This document shows positions 36,006 through 45,655 of a stretch of DNA of 64,000 nt, one piece after another; within the stretch, counting starts at the first letter, position 1; each line of letters starts with the position of its first letter. Both the position numbers and the translations under genes were made by a program. The DNA lies in assembly GCF_014596945.1 (NCBI RefSeq), contig NZ_JACVXB010000003.1, positions 540,432 through 604,431 of the forward strand. Direction: 5' to 3'. Under the pieces are notes generated by a model, which saw only the letters and a list, made by a program, of their open reading frames with translations, was not told the origin of the DNA and searched no databases. The stretch is from Aestuariibaculum sediminum. Lineage in GTDB: Bacteria > Bacteroidota > Bacteroidia > Flavobacteriales > Flavobacteriaceae.

Positions 36006-38039
36006 GTGAACGAACTCAATACCCCAATTATTAAGTTAACCTTTTGCTTGGTAACAGGCATTATTCTTAACCGCATTTTTCCTGTTTCAATTGCTGTTAG
36101 CTTCTTTATTGCATCAGTCTTTATCATTGCATTATCAATCAGCTTCTTTATTGCAAAAAGTAAACTAGGAAAAACTATTTGGTTCGGACTCTTTTCTTAT
36201 CTAACCATGATTTGCATAGGGGTAATAACTTCAAACATTCACAATCCATTAAACTATAAAACTCATTATTCAAACTACACACAATCTGAGGCTGCTACGT
36301 TAATAACATTTAGGATTCGCGAAGTTTTAAAACCTAACCAGTATTATTCAACTTATGTCGTTGATATGCTTGAATTAAATCAAAAACACGTTTCTGGCAA
36401 GGTATTATTCAATTTAAAAACAACAAACCATCCGATTAATATAAAAGTTGATGACATTTTTATCACTAAAACGATATTCCAAGAAATAAGATCTCCGCTA
36501 AATCCTGGCCAATTTAACTACAAAAGTTACTTGAGCAACAAATACATATTCCACCAGATTTCCTCCGAATACAAAGAACTTCTCAAAGTAGGCAACCATA
36601 AGTTTAGCCTCTTTGGTGTCTCTGACAACTTAAGAAGACACATAAATTTACGCTTAAAACCATACAATTTCAGTCGGGACGTACTAGCTATAATAAATGC
36701 TTTAGTTCTGGGTCAACAGCAAGATCTTAGTAATAACATGTATAGCAGTTATGTATCTGCGGGAGCTATCCATATTTTAGCCGTATCTGGTTTACATGTC
36801 GGCATTATACTTTTAATTCTAAATTTTATTTTAAAGCCGCTAGATTCTTTAAAGTACGGAAAGCGTTTAAAAACTGTTATCATTATATGTTTGCTTTGGA
36901 GCTTTGCGCTAATTGCAGGGCTATCGGCATCGGTGGTACGCGCTGTGACTATGTTTAGCGTATTAGCTATTGCAATGAATTTAAAACGCCCAACAAACAC
37001 CTATAATACACTATTTCTTAGCATGTTTGTAATTCTATTAGTAAAGCCTTCATTTCTATTTGAAGTGGGATTTCAATTAAGTTATTTAGCCGTACTTTCA
37101 ATAATATCTGTCGACCCCATTTTATATAAATTATGGTCTCCTAAAAACAAGGTTCTAAATTTTTACTGGCATACTTTTACCATTACCATTTCTGCTCAAA
37201 TAGGCATATTACCGTTGAGCTTATTCTATTTTCATCAATTTGCCGGCCTTTTTTTCATCACCAATTTAGTGATTATACCTGTATTAGGAATTGTACTGGC
37301 TTTAGTTATCACCATTATTGTTCTTGCGGTTATAAATTCATTACCTCAATTTTTAGCCAACGGTTTAGAAGTTATAATCTCAGGTTTCAACTCTTTTATA
37401 CAGTGGATTGGAAGTTATAGACAATTTGTAATTACCGATATCCCGTTTAGTATGTGGCAAGCTTTAGCTTGTTATATTTTAATTATTGCTGGAATGGGAT
37501 TGTATACTAGAAAAGATTACCGAACATTATCGTTTTTTCTCATTGCTGTTCTAGGCTTACAAATTACATATATCAAGCCCTATATATCGAATCAAAACAA
37601 AGAGTTTATAATTTTTAACAGCAGAAGAAACACCTTAATCGCACATAAAATAAATCACACATTATACTTTGCATCTGAAATTGACAGTGTATCAAAATAT
37701 CAAAAAATACTCAAAGATTATGTGGTATCCAAGCATATTCACAAACTAGAAAAAGGCCCCATTAATAACTTTTACCCTTTGAATAACGATGTTTTACTCA
37801 TAGTTGATAGCTTAGGTATTTACCAATTAACATCTTGTAAACCAAACTATATTTTACTCAAGCAGTCGCCAAAAATAAATTTAAACCGATTAATAGATTC
37901 AGTTCGCCCAAAAACTGTAATAGCCGACGGCAGTAACTTTATAACTTATGTAAAGAATTGGCAACAGATTTGCCTAAAAAGGAACATCCTTTTTCACTAT
38001 ACGGGTGAAAAAGGGGCCTTTATTTTATCGTATAAATGA
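36006..38039 (+). CDS. comEC: ComEC/Rec2-family DNA-uptake channel
   Basis: Polytopic membrane protein of the ComEC family, which passes one strand of incoming DNA through the inner membrane. No ATG is available. I place the start at GTG 36006, giving a V/MNELNTPIIKLTF N-terminus, rather than at the TTG 35976. It shows N-terminal spans, a DUF4131-like OB region (about 90-190) and the Competence domain (about 215-490, with VLGQQQDLS and HILAVSGLHVGI). The C-terminal metallo-beta-lactamase part is short and lacks HxHxDH, as in other Bacteroidota ComEC proteins, so nuclease activity is doubtful. Confidence 0.9.
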   Translation: MNELNTPIIKLTFCLVTGIILNRIFPVSIAVSFFIASVFIIALSISFFIAKSKLGKTIWFGLFSYLTMICIGVITSNIHNPLNYKTHYSNYTQSEAATLITFRIREVLKPNQYYSTYVVDMLELNQKHVSGKVLFNLKTTNHPINIKVDDIFITKTIFQEIRSPLNPGQFNYKSYLSNKYIFHQISSEYKELLKVGNHKFSLFGVSDNLRRHINLRLKPYNFSRDVLAIINALVLGQQQDLSNNMYSSYVSAGAIHILAVSGLHVGIILLILNFILKPLDSLKYGKRLKTVIIICLLWSFALIAGLSASVVRAVTMFSVLAIAMNLKRPTNTYNTLFLSMFVILLVKPSFLFEVGFQLSYLAVLSIISVDPILYKLWSPKNKVLNFYWHTFTITISAQIGILPLSLFYFHQFAGLFFITNLVIIPVLGIVLALVITIIVLAVINSLPQFLANGLEVIISGFNSFIQWIGSYRQFVITDIPFSMWQALACYILIIAGMGLYTRKDYRTLSFFLIAVLGLQITYIKPYISNQNKEFIIFNSRRNTLIAHKINHTLYFASEIDSVSKYQKILKDYVVSKHIHKLEKGPINNFYPLNNDVLLIVDSLGIYQLTSCKPNYILLKQSPKINLNRLIDSVRPKTVIADGSNFITYVKNWQQICLKRNILFHYTGEKGAFILSYK

Positions 38040-38043
38040 TATA

Positions 38044-38592
38044 TTAACCTTTAAATTCTGGTTTAAACGCCTTATAGTAGTCATTAAATTTTTCCTGCGT
38101 ATCCATATCTTTATAATCGTCATTTTTGAAGAGTTTTAAATACAACTCGAGCTGTGTTGGTTGTTGATAGCCTCTTATTGGAGCAATCAACTCGCCCTCT
38201 TCATCCATAAAAACTATTGTTGGATACGCACTCACCTGAAAATACCTTGTTAATTCGTGCGGTGAATTTCGTCGATTAGCTAACTCTGGTTTATATCCGG
38301 GATTCGCAAAGGTCTTCCCTTTATAATTAACCTCTTCATTACCTTCGGCATCAAATTTTACTGCATAATAATGTTTATTTACATAATCTACAACATCGGC
38401 ATTATGAAACGTGTTCTTATCTAACATTTTACACGGGCCGCACCAGCTGGTGTAGACGTCCATCATTATTTTTTTAGGGGTTTTCTTTTGCAACTCTAAA
38501 GCTTGCTCTAAAGTCACCCAATTTATTTCCTGCGCAACACTGTGCATTGAAACAAACAATAACAGCATTAACATAATTGCAATTCTTTTCAT
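38044..38592 (-). CDS. Secreted thioredoxin-family protein
   Basis: 182 residues with a signal peptide (MKRIAIMLMLLLFVSMHSVAQ). The thioredoxin fold carries an intact WCGPCK redox site (about 50-55) in VYTSWCGPCKMLDKNTF and a cis-Pro in SAYPTIVFMDEEG. It probably reduces or isomerises disulfides in the periplasm. Convergent with comEC, with 4 bp between stops. Confidence 0.92.
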   Translation of the reverse strand: MKRIAIMLMLLLFVSMHSVAQEINWVTLEQALELQKKTPKKIMMDVYTSWCGPCKMLDKNTFHNADVVDYVNKHYYAVKFDAEGNEEVNYKGKTFANPGYKPELANRRNSPHELTRYFQVSAYPTIVFMDEEGELIAPIRGYQQPTQLELYLKLFKNDDYKDMDTQEKFNDYYKAFKPEFKG

Positions 38593-38627
38593 AACTAACT
38601 TGTAACAAAATGTATGCCTAACTTACA

Positions 38628-38656
38628 AAAAAAGCTCCATAACCGGAGCTTTTTCA
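38628..38656 (-). terminator. Terminator of the peptide-transporter gene
   Basis: Nine-bp stem aaaagctcc / ggagctttt (38630-38638, 38645-38653) with a 6-nt loop. On the minus strand it is followed by T residues. It lies 27 bp beyond the stop of the transporter gene at 38680. Confidence 0.88.
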
Positions 38657-38679
38657 ATGTATTTTACTTTTATATTCGA

Positions 38680-40260
38680 TTAACGCACACCGTGCATAAG
38701 TTTTTTCATAATTGGTGTTAACCCCATAACTATAAGGCCTGCTACAATAGGTACCACAGTAAAAATCAAGAAGAAAGTACTCATATCATAAGCAGCTGTA
38801 ATTTTATCAATAAGTCCTCCCATGGTTCCTGCTGCCTTATTACCTAACCCGATAGCTATGTACCATAATCCAAACATCATTCCTATTTTCGCTGCTGGCA
38901 CTAACTTACTAACATACGATAAACCTACTGGCGATAGAGATAGTTCCCCTAAAGTATGTAATAAATATGCCAGTATTAACCATACAATACTAACCGAGGC
39001 AGTTTGCGCCCCTTGAGGAATACTTGCTGAACCATATGCTAATACTCCGAAACCTAACCCAAGTAGCACAAGCCCTATTCCGAACTTTACTGTTGCAGGT
39101 GGATTAAATTTACTTTCCCAGATCTTGGACACTAAAGGAGCAAAAGCAATAATATAAAAAGAATTTAATATTCCGAACCATGACGCGGGAATCTCTGTAT
39201 TTTCCTGTGCAAATTGCGCTTTTAACATATAGATAACAATAGCCCATATTATGGCAAAACTTAATCCGAGAGCTAAGTTTGATATTTTATATTTATTAAA
39301 CGTAATTTTAAACAATTGAAATAAAACATAAGTTATAATTAACAATGGCACCACTGTTAATAAAGTATTTGCTATTCTAAAAGAGGTTGCAGCACCACCT
39401 TCTAAAACACGATTCGTATAATCGGATGCAAAAATGGTCATCGATCCACCTGCCTGTTCGAAAGCCGCCCAGAAAAAAATCGTAAAGAATGCTAAGATCC
39501 CAACAACGATATATCGGTCTCTTTGTACTTGTGCCGGAACCACAACCTCTTCTTCGGTTGTTTCGGTTTCACCTATATTTTCAATGTCCTTATCAAAATC
39601 TATAGTTGCCTTTGGAGAAAGACCAATTCTTCCAAAAATACCTTGAGCCAGCCAAAACTGCACCATACCCAAAAACATGAATATACCAGCTAAACCGAAG
39701 CCATAATGCCATCCTATAGATTCTCCTATATAACCACAAAGTAAAATTCCTAAAAAGGCTCCAGCATTTACACCCATATAAAAAATGGTAAAAGCACCAT
39801 CTTTTTTATCTTGAGCATTTTTGTAAACACCATTTATAATTGAGGTAATATTCGGTTTAAATAATCCGTTTCCTGCTACTAAAAGACCAATTCCTAAATA
39901 CAGACTCCATGGCGTATCGAGCGCCATTGCAGCATGACCTAAGGTCATAATTAAAGCGCCTATAGCCACTGCTTTTCTATATCCGAATAATTTATCGGCT
40001 AAAAACCCTCCTAAAATTGGAGAAAAATAAACTAACATTGTATAAGTACCATAGAGACCTAAAGCATCTTCTCTACTCCAAGCCCAACCACCATCCATAA
40101 TGGCTGATGTTAAAAAAAGCACCAAAATAGCACGCATTCCATAATATGAAAAACGTTCCCACATTTCAGTAAAAAACAATACAAATAATCCTGAAGGATG
40201 TCCCATCAGTAATTTTCGGTTCATATCCGACCCCTCAAATCTATAGTTCTCAGTACTCAT
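38680..40260 (-). CDS. POT-family proton-coupled peptide transporter (second of two)
   Basis: 526 residues, about 14 spans, PTR2/POT family of the major facilitator superfamily. The proton-coupling ExxER-type motif is in FFTEMWERFSYYGMR (about 30-44) and the PTR2 signature in FTIFYMGVNAGAFLG (about 155). It imports di- and tripeptides driven by protons. A 39 bp gap separates it from a paralogue upstream, and both lie downstream of a DPP-IV-like peptidase, which fits a peptide uptake unit. Confidence 0.94.
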   Translation of the reverse strand: MSTENYRFEGSDMNRKLLMGHPSGLFVLFFTEMWERFSYYGMRAILVLFLTSAIMDGGWAWSREDALGLYGTYTMLVYFSPILGGFLADKLFGYRKAVAIGALIMTLGHAAMALDTPWSLYLGIGLLVAGNGLFKPNITSIINGVYKNAQDKKDGAFTIFYMGVNAGAFLGILLCGYIGESIGWHYGFGLAGIFMFLGMVQFWLAQGIFGRIGLSPKATIDFDKDIENIGETETTEEEVVVPAQVQRDRYIVVGILAFFTIFFWAAFEQAGGSMTIFASDYTNRVLEGGAATSFRIANTLLTVVPLLIITYVLFQLFKITFNKYKISNLALGLSFAIIWAIVIYMLKAQFAQENTEIPASWFGILNSFYIIAFAPLVSKIWESKFNPPATVKFGIGLVLLGLGFGVLAYGSASIPQGAQTASVSIVWLILAYLLHTLGELSLSPVGLSYVSKLVPAAKIGMMFGLWYIAIGLGNKAAGTMGGLIDKITAAYDMSTFFLIFTVVPIVAGLIVMGLTPIMKKLMHGVR

Positions 40261-40299
40261 ATAAATTATATTACTATTTAATCTTTTTAATATTAGTTT

Positions 40300-41829
40300 T
40301 TAAGCCTCGTGCATTTCGCGTTCGTTATCTTCTGCACCATGTGTTAATCGTTTCAATGGTTTTAAAATCAAAATAAATAGACCTCCTACTATTACGGTAA
40401 ACACAAGAATTCCAGTAAACACCGCATATTCTCCAAATTCAGAAGCAGATTCCCCAATTATTCCAGCAACTTTATTTCCTAATCCACTTGCAGCAAAATA
40501 AACACCCATCATTAATGATGCATATTTAACAGGAGCTAACTTGGTAATAAATGATAGTGCTACAGGCGAAAGACATAACTCTCCAATGGTATGAAAAAAA
40601 TAAGCTAATACTAGCCATATCATACTAGACGAACCAGATTGTTCGAACTGCATTGCCGCAAACACCATAAATAAAAACCCGAAGCCCATAATGATAATAC
40701 CCGTTGCCATTTTAAAAATAGACGACGCCTCTCGGCCTTTAAGTTTTCTTTTTGCCCATAAATTAGCCACTCCGGTAGCAAACAAAATAATAAAGCCTGC
40801 ATTTAAACTTTGAAACATTACAGTAGGTATTTCAAACAAGCCAAAAAAGTTTCTGTCAGTTTTAGTGTCGGTGTAAAGATTCATTAATCCACCAGCCTGT
40901 TCAAAAGCTCCCCAAAAAATAATTACCATGATAAAGGATAAAAGCAATACTAAGAAACGATCTTTATAAACCTGACTATTTAAATCCTTGTAAATCATCA
41001 TTAAAAGAGAGGTTATTAAAGTTAAAAACAAGAATAACAAGCCATAAGCCCATCCCATAACATACCATCCATAAAAAGAAACAAAAAGTAATATTAGGGC
41101 AACAATTAATTGTTTTGGGGAATTAAACAATTTAGAATACAACTGTCCATACGATACATCGTTAGTGTTATCTGAGGCTGGCTCCAGGTTACCTACTTTA
41201 ACTAAATATTTCTGACCTAATACATAATTTACTAATCCAATAAGCATAACAACTCCAGCTAAACCAAATCCGGCATGCCACCCCCACTGAGCGACTACAA
41301 CGCCTACTAACATGGTAGCCAAAAATGACCCTAAATTGATACCTATATAAAAGATACTAAACCCTTTATCTCTACGAATATCACCTTCTTTATAAAGGCC
41401 TCCAACCATAGTTGAAATGTTAGGTTTCAGTAATCCAACTCCCAAGATAACTAATCCTAGTCCGGTATAAAATGCCCATATATCTGTAAGTACGAGTACC
41501 CCATGCCCCAGACATAAAATAATAGCACCCCATAATACAGCCTTTTTCTGCCCTATTAATTTATCTGCTATCATACCTCCTGGAATAGACATTACATAAA
41601 CCAGCATGGTATACCAACCATATAAAGCTAAAGCTTCCTGACTCGTCCAGCCCAATCCGGCTCCCCTGGCATCATCACCTAATGTCGAGGTAGTCATGTA
41701 TAACACCAATAACGCTCTCATACCGTAATACGAAAAACGTTCCCACATTTCTGTTAAGAATAGAACATATAGTCCTATGGGTTGTCCGAATAATTCCTTT
41801 TGATGTGGCTTTAATGCTGTTTCTGTCAT
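40300..41829 (-). CDS. POT-family proton-coupled peptide transporter (first of two)
   Basis: 509 residues, same family and layout as its downstream neighbour (FLTEMWERFSYYGMR at about 24-38, FSIFYIGINLGSFLA at about 150). The two clearly share ancestry but differ through most of the length, so the duplication is old and substrate ranges may differ. A basic/acidic tail ends the protein. Confidence 0.94.
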   Translation of the reverse strand: MTETALKPHQKELFGQPIGLYVLFLTEMWERFSYYGMRALLVLYMTTSTLGDDARGAGLGWTSQEALALYGWYTMLVYVMSIPGGMIADKLIGQKKAVLWGAIILCLGHGVLVLTDIWAFYTGLGLVILGVGLLKPNISTMVGGLYKEGDIRRDKGFSIFYIGINLGSFLATMLVGVVVAQWGWHAGFGLAGVVMLIGLVNYVLGQKYLVKVGNLEPASDNTNDVSYGQLYSKLFNSPKQLIVALILLFVSFYGWYVMGWAYGLLFLFLTLITSLLMMIYKDLNSQVYKDRFLVLLLSFIMVIIFWGAFEQAGGLMNLYTDTKTDRNFFGLFEIPTVMFQSLNAGFIILFATGVANLWAKRKLKGREASSIFKMATGIIIMGFGFLFMVFAAMQFEQSGSSSMIWLVLAYFFHTIGELCLSPVALSFITKLAPVKYASLMMGVYFAASGLGNKVAGIIGESASEFGEYAVFTGILVFTVIVGGLFILILKPLKRLTHGAEDNEREMHEA

Positions 41830-41847
41830 AATGCTTGGTTAATTATT

Positions 41848-41879
41848 AAAAAAGCTAAGCTGTAATATTTACAGCTTAG
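41848..41879 (-). terminator. Terminator of the DPP-IV-like peptidase gene
   Basis: Perfect 11-bp stem ctaagctgtaa / ttacagcttag (41855-41865, 41869-41879), 3-nt loop, followed on the minus strand by cttttttaat. It lies just after the peptidase stop and before the first transporter gene, so the transporters probably have their own promoter or depend on read-through. Confidence 0.9.
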
Positions 41880-41884
41880 TTGAT

Positions 41885-44077
41885 TTATTTTATTTTATCG
41901 CCTAAATTTTCGTTCAGGAAGTTAGTCATTTTTTTGTAAAGATGAAGTCTCGTATTTCCGCCGTAGATACCATGGTTTTTATCAGGATAAATCGCCCAGT
42001 CAAATTGCTTATCGGCCTGAATTAAACTTTCAACTAAGCGCATGGTATTTTGAACATGCACATTGTCATCGGCAGTACCATGTACTAAAAGAAAATCTCC
42101 TCTTAATTTTTCCACGTGGTTTATAGGAGAGTTATCATCATAACCCTCTGGATTTTCTTGTGGCAAACCATTATAGCGTTCGGTGTAAACGGTATCGTAA
42201 AAACGCCAACTGGTTACTGGTGCCACCGCGATTGCCATTTTAAATACATCGTTTCCTTTAAACAAACAGTTACTACTCATAAAACCTCCGTAACTCCATC
42301 CCCAGATTCCGATTCTGGTTTTATCTACAAAAGATAATTCGGCTAATTGCTTGGCAGCTGCTATTTGATCCTCCACTTCATATTTCCCCAATTGCCCATA
42401 AGTTACTTTTTTAAAGTCAGCGCCTTTAAATCCTGTTCCGCGACCATCTATACATACAATTATGTATCCTTGTTGCGCCAAATGCTGATACCAAAAATCG
42501 TTCGCATTTAACCATTGGTTTGCTACCTGCTGTGACCCTGGACCTGAATATTGAAACATCAACACTGGATAAGATTTATTCGCATCAAAATTTGAAGGTT
42601 TTAGCATCCACATATTCAAATCATTTCCATTTACAGAAATGGTACTAAATTCCTTTTCTGACAAGTTATAATTTGATAATTGTTGTAATAGCGCCTTATT
42701 ATCTTTTATAGGTTTGATAATTTCTCCTGTTGTCGCTTTATTTAAAGTATAAACTGGTGGTGTTTTTGTATTCGAAAACGTATTTATAAAAAAGGAAAAG
42801 TCGGCACTAAATTCAGCATGGTTTGTTCCTTCCAATTGCGACAAGCGCTTTTTACTACGTCCATTTAATTTAACCGAATATACGTCGCGATTTATAGAAC
42901 CATTTTCAACCGATTGGTAAAATATTCTATCACTCTTTTCATCATAACCGTAATATGCAGTTACTTCCCAGTTTCCTGTAGTTACTTGATTAATTAAATC
43001 TCCATTATTCGAATAGTGGTAAATATGATTGTAACCATCTTTTTCGCTAGTCCAAATAAAACTATTATCTTCTAAAAAAGTTAAATTATCAGTAACATCT
43101 ACATAAGCTTTATCTGTTTCGGCTAACACTAAAGATGCGCTGTTTTCTTCAGCATCAATAAACCACAAATCTAATTCGTTTTGCTTTCTATTTAGGTAAT
43201 GTGCGCTTAAAATATTAGCGTTATTGGTCCACTTAATTCTTGGAATATAAAAATCGTTATACGACTTGTTTACCTTAACAGTTTTAGTACCTTTAGTTGT
43301 TAAGTCATAGAAATGCAAAGAGACCAATGAATTAGCCTCTCCTGCTTTTGGATATTTAAATACTTGTTGTGTTGGGTATAAACTTTCCCCATAAAGATCC
43401 ATTGAGAATTCTGGCACATTGGTTTCATCAAAACGAATAAAGGCAATTTTATCGCCATCTGTATTCCATTCGAAAGCCCGAACAAAGGCGAACTCTTCTT
43501 CGTAAACCCAATCGGTTATACCATTTATAATTTTATTTTTTTCTCCATCGGTTGTTACCTGTGTGGTTACTCCTGTACTTAATTCCTTAATATAAATATT
43601 GTTTTTGTAAACATATGCTACTTTAGTGCCATCAGGGGAAAATGTTGGCTCCTGAATTTTTTCATCAGCAATGGATATCAAAGTTTTATCGTCTACATTA
43701 TAAACAAAATAATTACCTAATACCGAATGGCGGTAGACCGATGTTTCGTTTGTAGCCAAAATTAGTTTGCTTTCATCCTTACTAAAGGTGTAATTCGTAA
43801 AATAATCAAGTTCGTCGATTTCTCTTGAATCCACTAATGTTTCTACCTTTTCAAGTGTTTTATAATCGTATATATCTACAGATGTTGAACGCGTACTTCT
43901 ATTAAAATTAAACACCGAATACTGCTGTCCATTTGCCATAGAGTGAAGCACATCCATACGTTCTGTTCTAAACGTACCATTCCAGATTTCTTCAAGGGTA
44001 ATTTGCTTATTTTGAGCAGTTAAGCAGGTTACGAATAATACGCAAGCATAAAACGAGATTTGTAAGTATTTCATCAA
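41885..44077 (-). CDS. S9B dipeptidyl-peptidase IV-like serine peptidase, secreted
   Basis: 730 residues. Signal peptide (about 1-21, ending TAQ), a DPPIV_N beta-propeller (about 95-450, with the Glu pair in DWVYEEEFAF that holds the substrate N-terminus) and a C-terminal alpha/beta hydrolase domain. The catalytic triad is Ser595 in GWSYGG, Asp670 in HGTADDN and His702 in DKNHG. It clips Xaa-Pro or Xaa-Ala dipeptides from peptide N-termini in the periplasm. The POT transporters next to it could import the products. Confidence 0.95.
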   Translation of the reverse strand: MMKYLQISFYACVLFVTCLTAQNKQITLEEIWNGTFRTERMDVLHSMANGQQYSVFNFNRSTRSTSVDIYDYKTLEKVETLVDSREIDELDYFTNYTFSKDESKLILATNETSVYRHSVLGNYFVYNVDDKTLISIADEKIQEPTFSPDGTKVAYVYKNNIYIKELSTGVTTQVTTDGEKNKIINGITDWVYEEEFAFVRAFEWNTDGDKIAFIRFDETNVPEFSMDLYGESLYPTQQVFKYPKAGEANSLVSLHFYDLTTKGTKTVKVNKSYNDFYIPRIKWTNNANILSAHYLNRKQNELDLWFIDAEENSASLVLAETDKAYVDVTDNLTFLEDNSFIWTSEKDGYNHIYHYSNNGDLINQVTTGNWEVTAYYGYDEKSDRIFYQSVENGSINRDVYSVKLNGRSKKRLSQLEGTNHAEFSADFSFFINTFSNTKTPPVYTLNKATTGEIIKPIKDNKALLQQLSNYNLSEKEFSTISVNGNDLNMWMLKPSNFDANKSYPVLMFQYSGPGSQQVANQWLNANDFWYQHLAQQGYIIVCIDGRGTGFKGADFKKVTYGQLGKYEVEDQIAAAKQLAELSFVDKTRIGIWGWSYGGFMSSNCLFKGNDVFKMAIAVAPVTSWRFYDTVYTERYNGLPQENPEGYDDNSPINHVEKLRGDFLLVHGTADDNVHVQNTMRLVESLIQADKQFDWAIYPDKNHGIYGGNTRLHLYKKMTNFLNENLGDKIK

Positions 44078-44203
44078 AAAAAATATTTATTTCGTAAAGA
44101 GAGCCCAATTTTACTAAAAATAATATAAAATATAGGTTTTATTAACACTTTAATAACGTCTTTAAATAAAATAAACTTGTTTCAATATTGTAGCTAAGAG
44201 TAG

Positions 44204-44211
44204 TATCTTTG
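44204..44211 (+). promoter_or_regulatory. Probable -7 element of the mevalonate-gene promoter
   Basis: TATCTTTG fits TAnnTTTG. Transcription from here would give a leader of about 105 nt before the HMG-CoA reductase ATG. The leader holds a small hairpin near 44222-44244. Confidence 0.5.
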
Positions 44212-44323
44212 CTCAACAAACTTCTTGGGACTTAGTTCAAGAGGCTTTTTGTGAATAACCTAACACTAATTAAAGTCATTTTTTAATGCATTAATATCGA
44301 TTTTTCGACTTAACACATACTTT

Positions 44324-45652
44324 ATGAGTAAATCTATTTCCGGTTTTTCCAAATTATCGAAGTCAAAAAAAATTGACTGGATGGTAGAAACTTACTTTTC
44401 TAACGCTGAACAAGCTAAAACGGTACTGAAGCAATATTGGAATACCAACGAAAAATTACAAAAATTACACGACGAATTTATTGAAAACACCATCACCAAC
44501 TATTATTTACCTCTTGGTGTAGCTCCTAATTTTTTAATAAATAACACACTCTACACCATCCCAATGGCCATTGAAGAAAGTTCTGTAGTGGCTGCTGCTA
44601 GTAAAGCTGCTAAATTTTGGTTAGACCGTGGCGGATTTAAAACAGAAGTGATTTCCACAACAAAAATCGGACAGGTTCATTTTATGTACCATGGTAATCC
44701 AGAAGCTTTAACGTCGTTTTTTAATGAGGTAAAACCTAAACTGATTTCAGATGCACACCCCATTACAAAAAACATGGAAAAACGTGGTGGTGGGATTTTA
44801 AATATAGAATTAAACGATAAAACTAAAGACATCCCCGGGTACTACCAACTTCATGCTTCGTTTGAAACACTGGATGCTATGGGTGCTAATTTTATAAATT
44901 CTTGCTTAGAGCAATTTGCAAAAACATTCAAATCGGAGGCTTTATTATTTGATGGCTTTTCAGAAGAAGAAAAAAATATTCAAATCGTGATGAGCATTTT
45001 ATCAAATTATGTCCCAGAATGCCTGGTACGTGCCGAAGTAAGTTGTAAAGTTGAAGATTTAACTGAAAGCGAAAATATTTCCGGCAATGAATTTGCACAA
45101 AAATTTGTCCAGGCTGTAAACATAGCTGAAATTGAGCCTTACCGTGCCGTAACACACAATAAAGGTATTATGAACGGTATTGACGCCGTTGTATTAGCTA
45201 CAGGAAATGATTTTAGGGCTATTGAGGCCTGTGCTCATGCTTATGCTTCAAGACATGGAAAGTATAGTAGTTTATCGCATGCTAAAGTAGAAAATGGCAT
45301 ATTTACCTTCTGGATAGAAATACCATTAGCCTTAGGGACCGTAGGTGGCCTTACGGGTTTACATCCACTTGTAAAACTTTCTTTAGAGTTACTACACCAC
45401 CCAAGCGCTAAGGAACTTATGCAAATTATAGCAGTTGCAGGATTAGCTCAAAACTTTGCTGCGTTACGCTCCCTTACGACAACAGGCATCCAACAAGGTC
45501 ATATGAAAATGCATTTAATGAATATATTAAATCAGTTTGAAGCCACCGATGCTGAAAAACAAATCCTAACAACCCAATTTAAAGACCAAACAGTATCGCA
45601 TAGTGCGGTTGTTTCGGCCATAGAAAATCTACGCTCGCAAAGCAGCCTATAA
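44324..45652 (+). CDS. mvaA: Hydroxymethylglutaryl-CoA reductase, class II (degradative type)
   Basis: 442 residues. HMG-CoA to mevalonate, the committed step of the mevalonate route to isoprenoids. Class II signatures: EESSVVAAASKAAKFW (about 87-102) with the catalytic Glu, DAMGANFINSCLE, NKGIMNGIDAVVLATGND with the catalytic Asp, and GHMKMHL with the catalytic His. The family name 'degradative' reflects the Pseudomonas enzyme; in Flavobacteriaceae, which make isoprenoids from mevalonate, it works biosynthetically. The GHMP kinase gene follows after 3 bp. Confidence 0.95.
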   Translation: MSKSISGFSKLSKSKKIDWMVETYFSNAEQAKTVLKQYWNTNEKLQKLHDEFIENTITNYYLPLGVAPNFLINNTLYTIPMAIEESSVVAAASKAAKFWLDRGGFKTEVISTTKIGQVHFMYHGNPEALTSFFNEVKPKLISDAHPITKNMEKRGGGILNIELNDKTKDIPGYYQLHASFETLDAMGANFINSCLEQFAKTFKSEALLFDGFSEEEKNIQIVMSILSNYVPECLVRAEVSCKVEDLTESENISGNEFAQKFVQAVNIAEIEPYRAVTHNKGIMNGIDAVVLATGNDFRAIEACAHAYASRHGKYSSLSHAKVENGIFTFWIEIPLALGTVGGLTGLHPLVKLSLELLHHPSAKELMQIIAVAGLAQNFAALRSLTTTGIQQGHMKMHLMNILNQFEATDAEKQILTTQFKDQTVSHSAVVSAIENLRSQSSL

Positions 45653-45655
45653 ATC

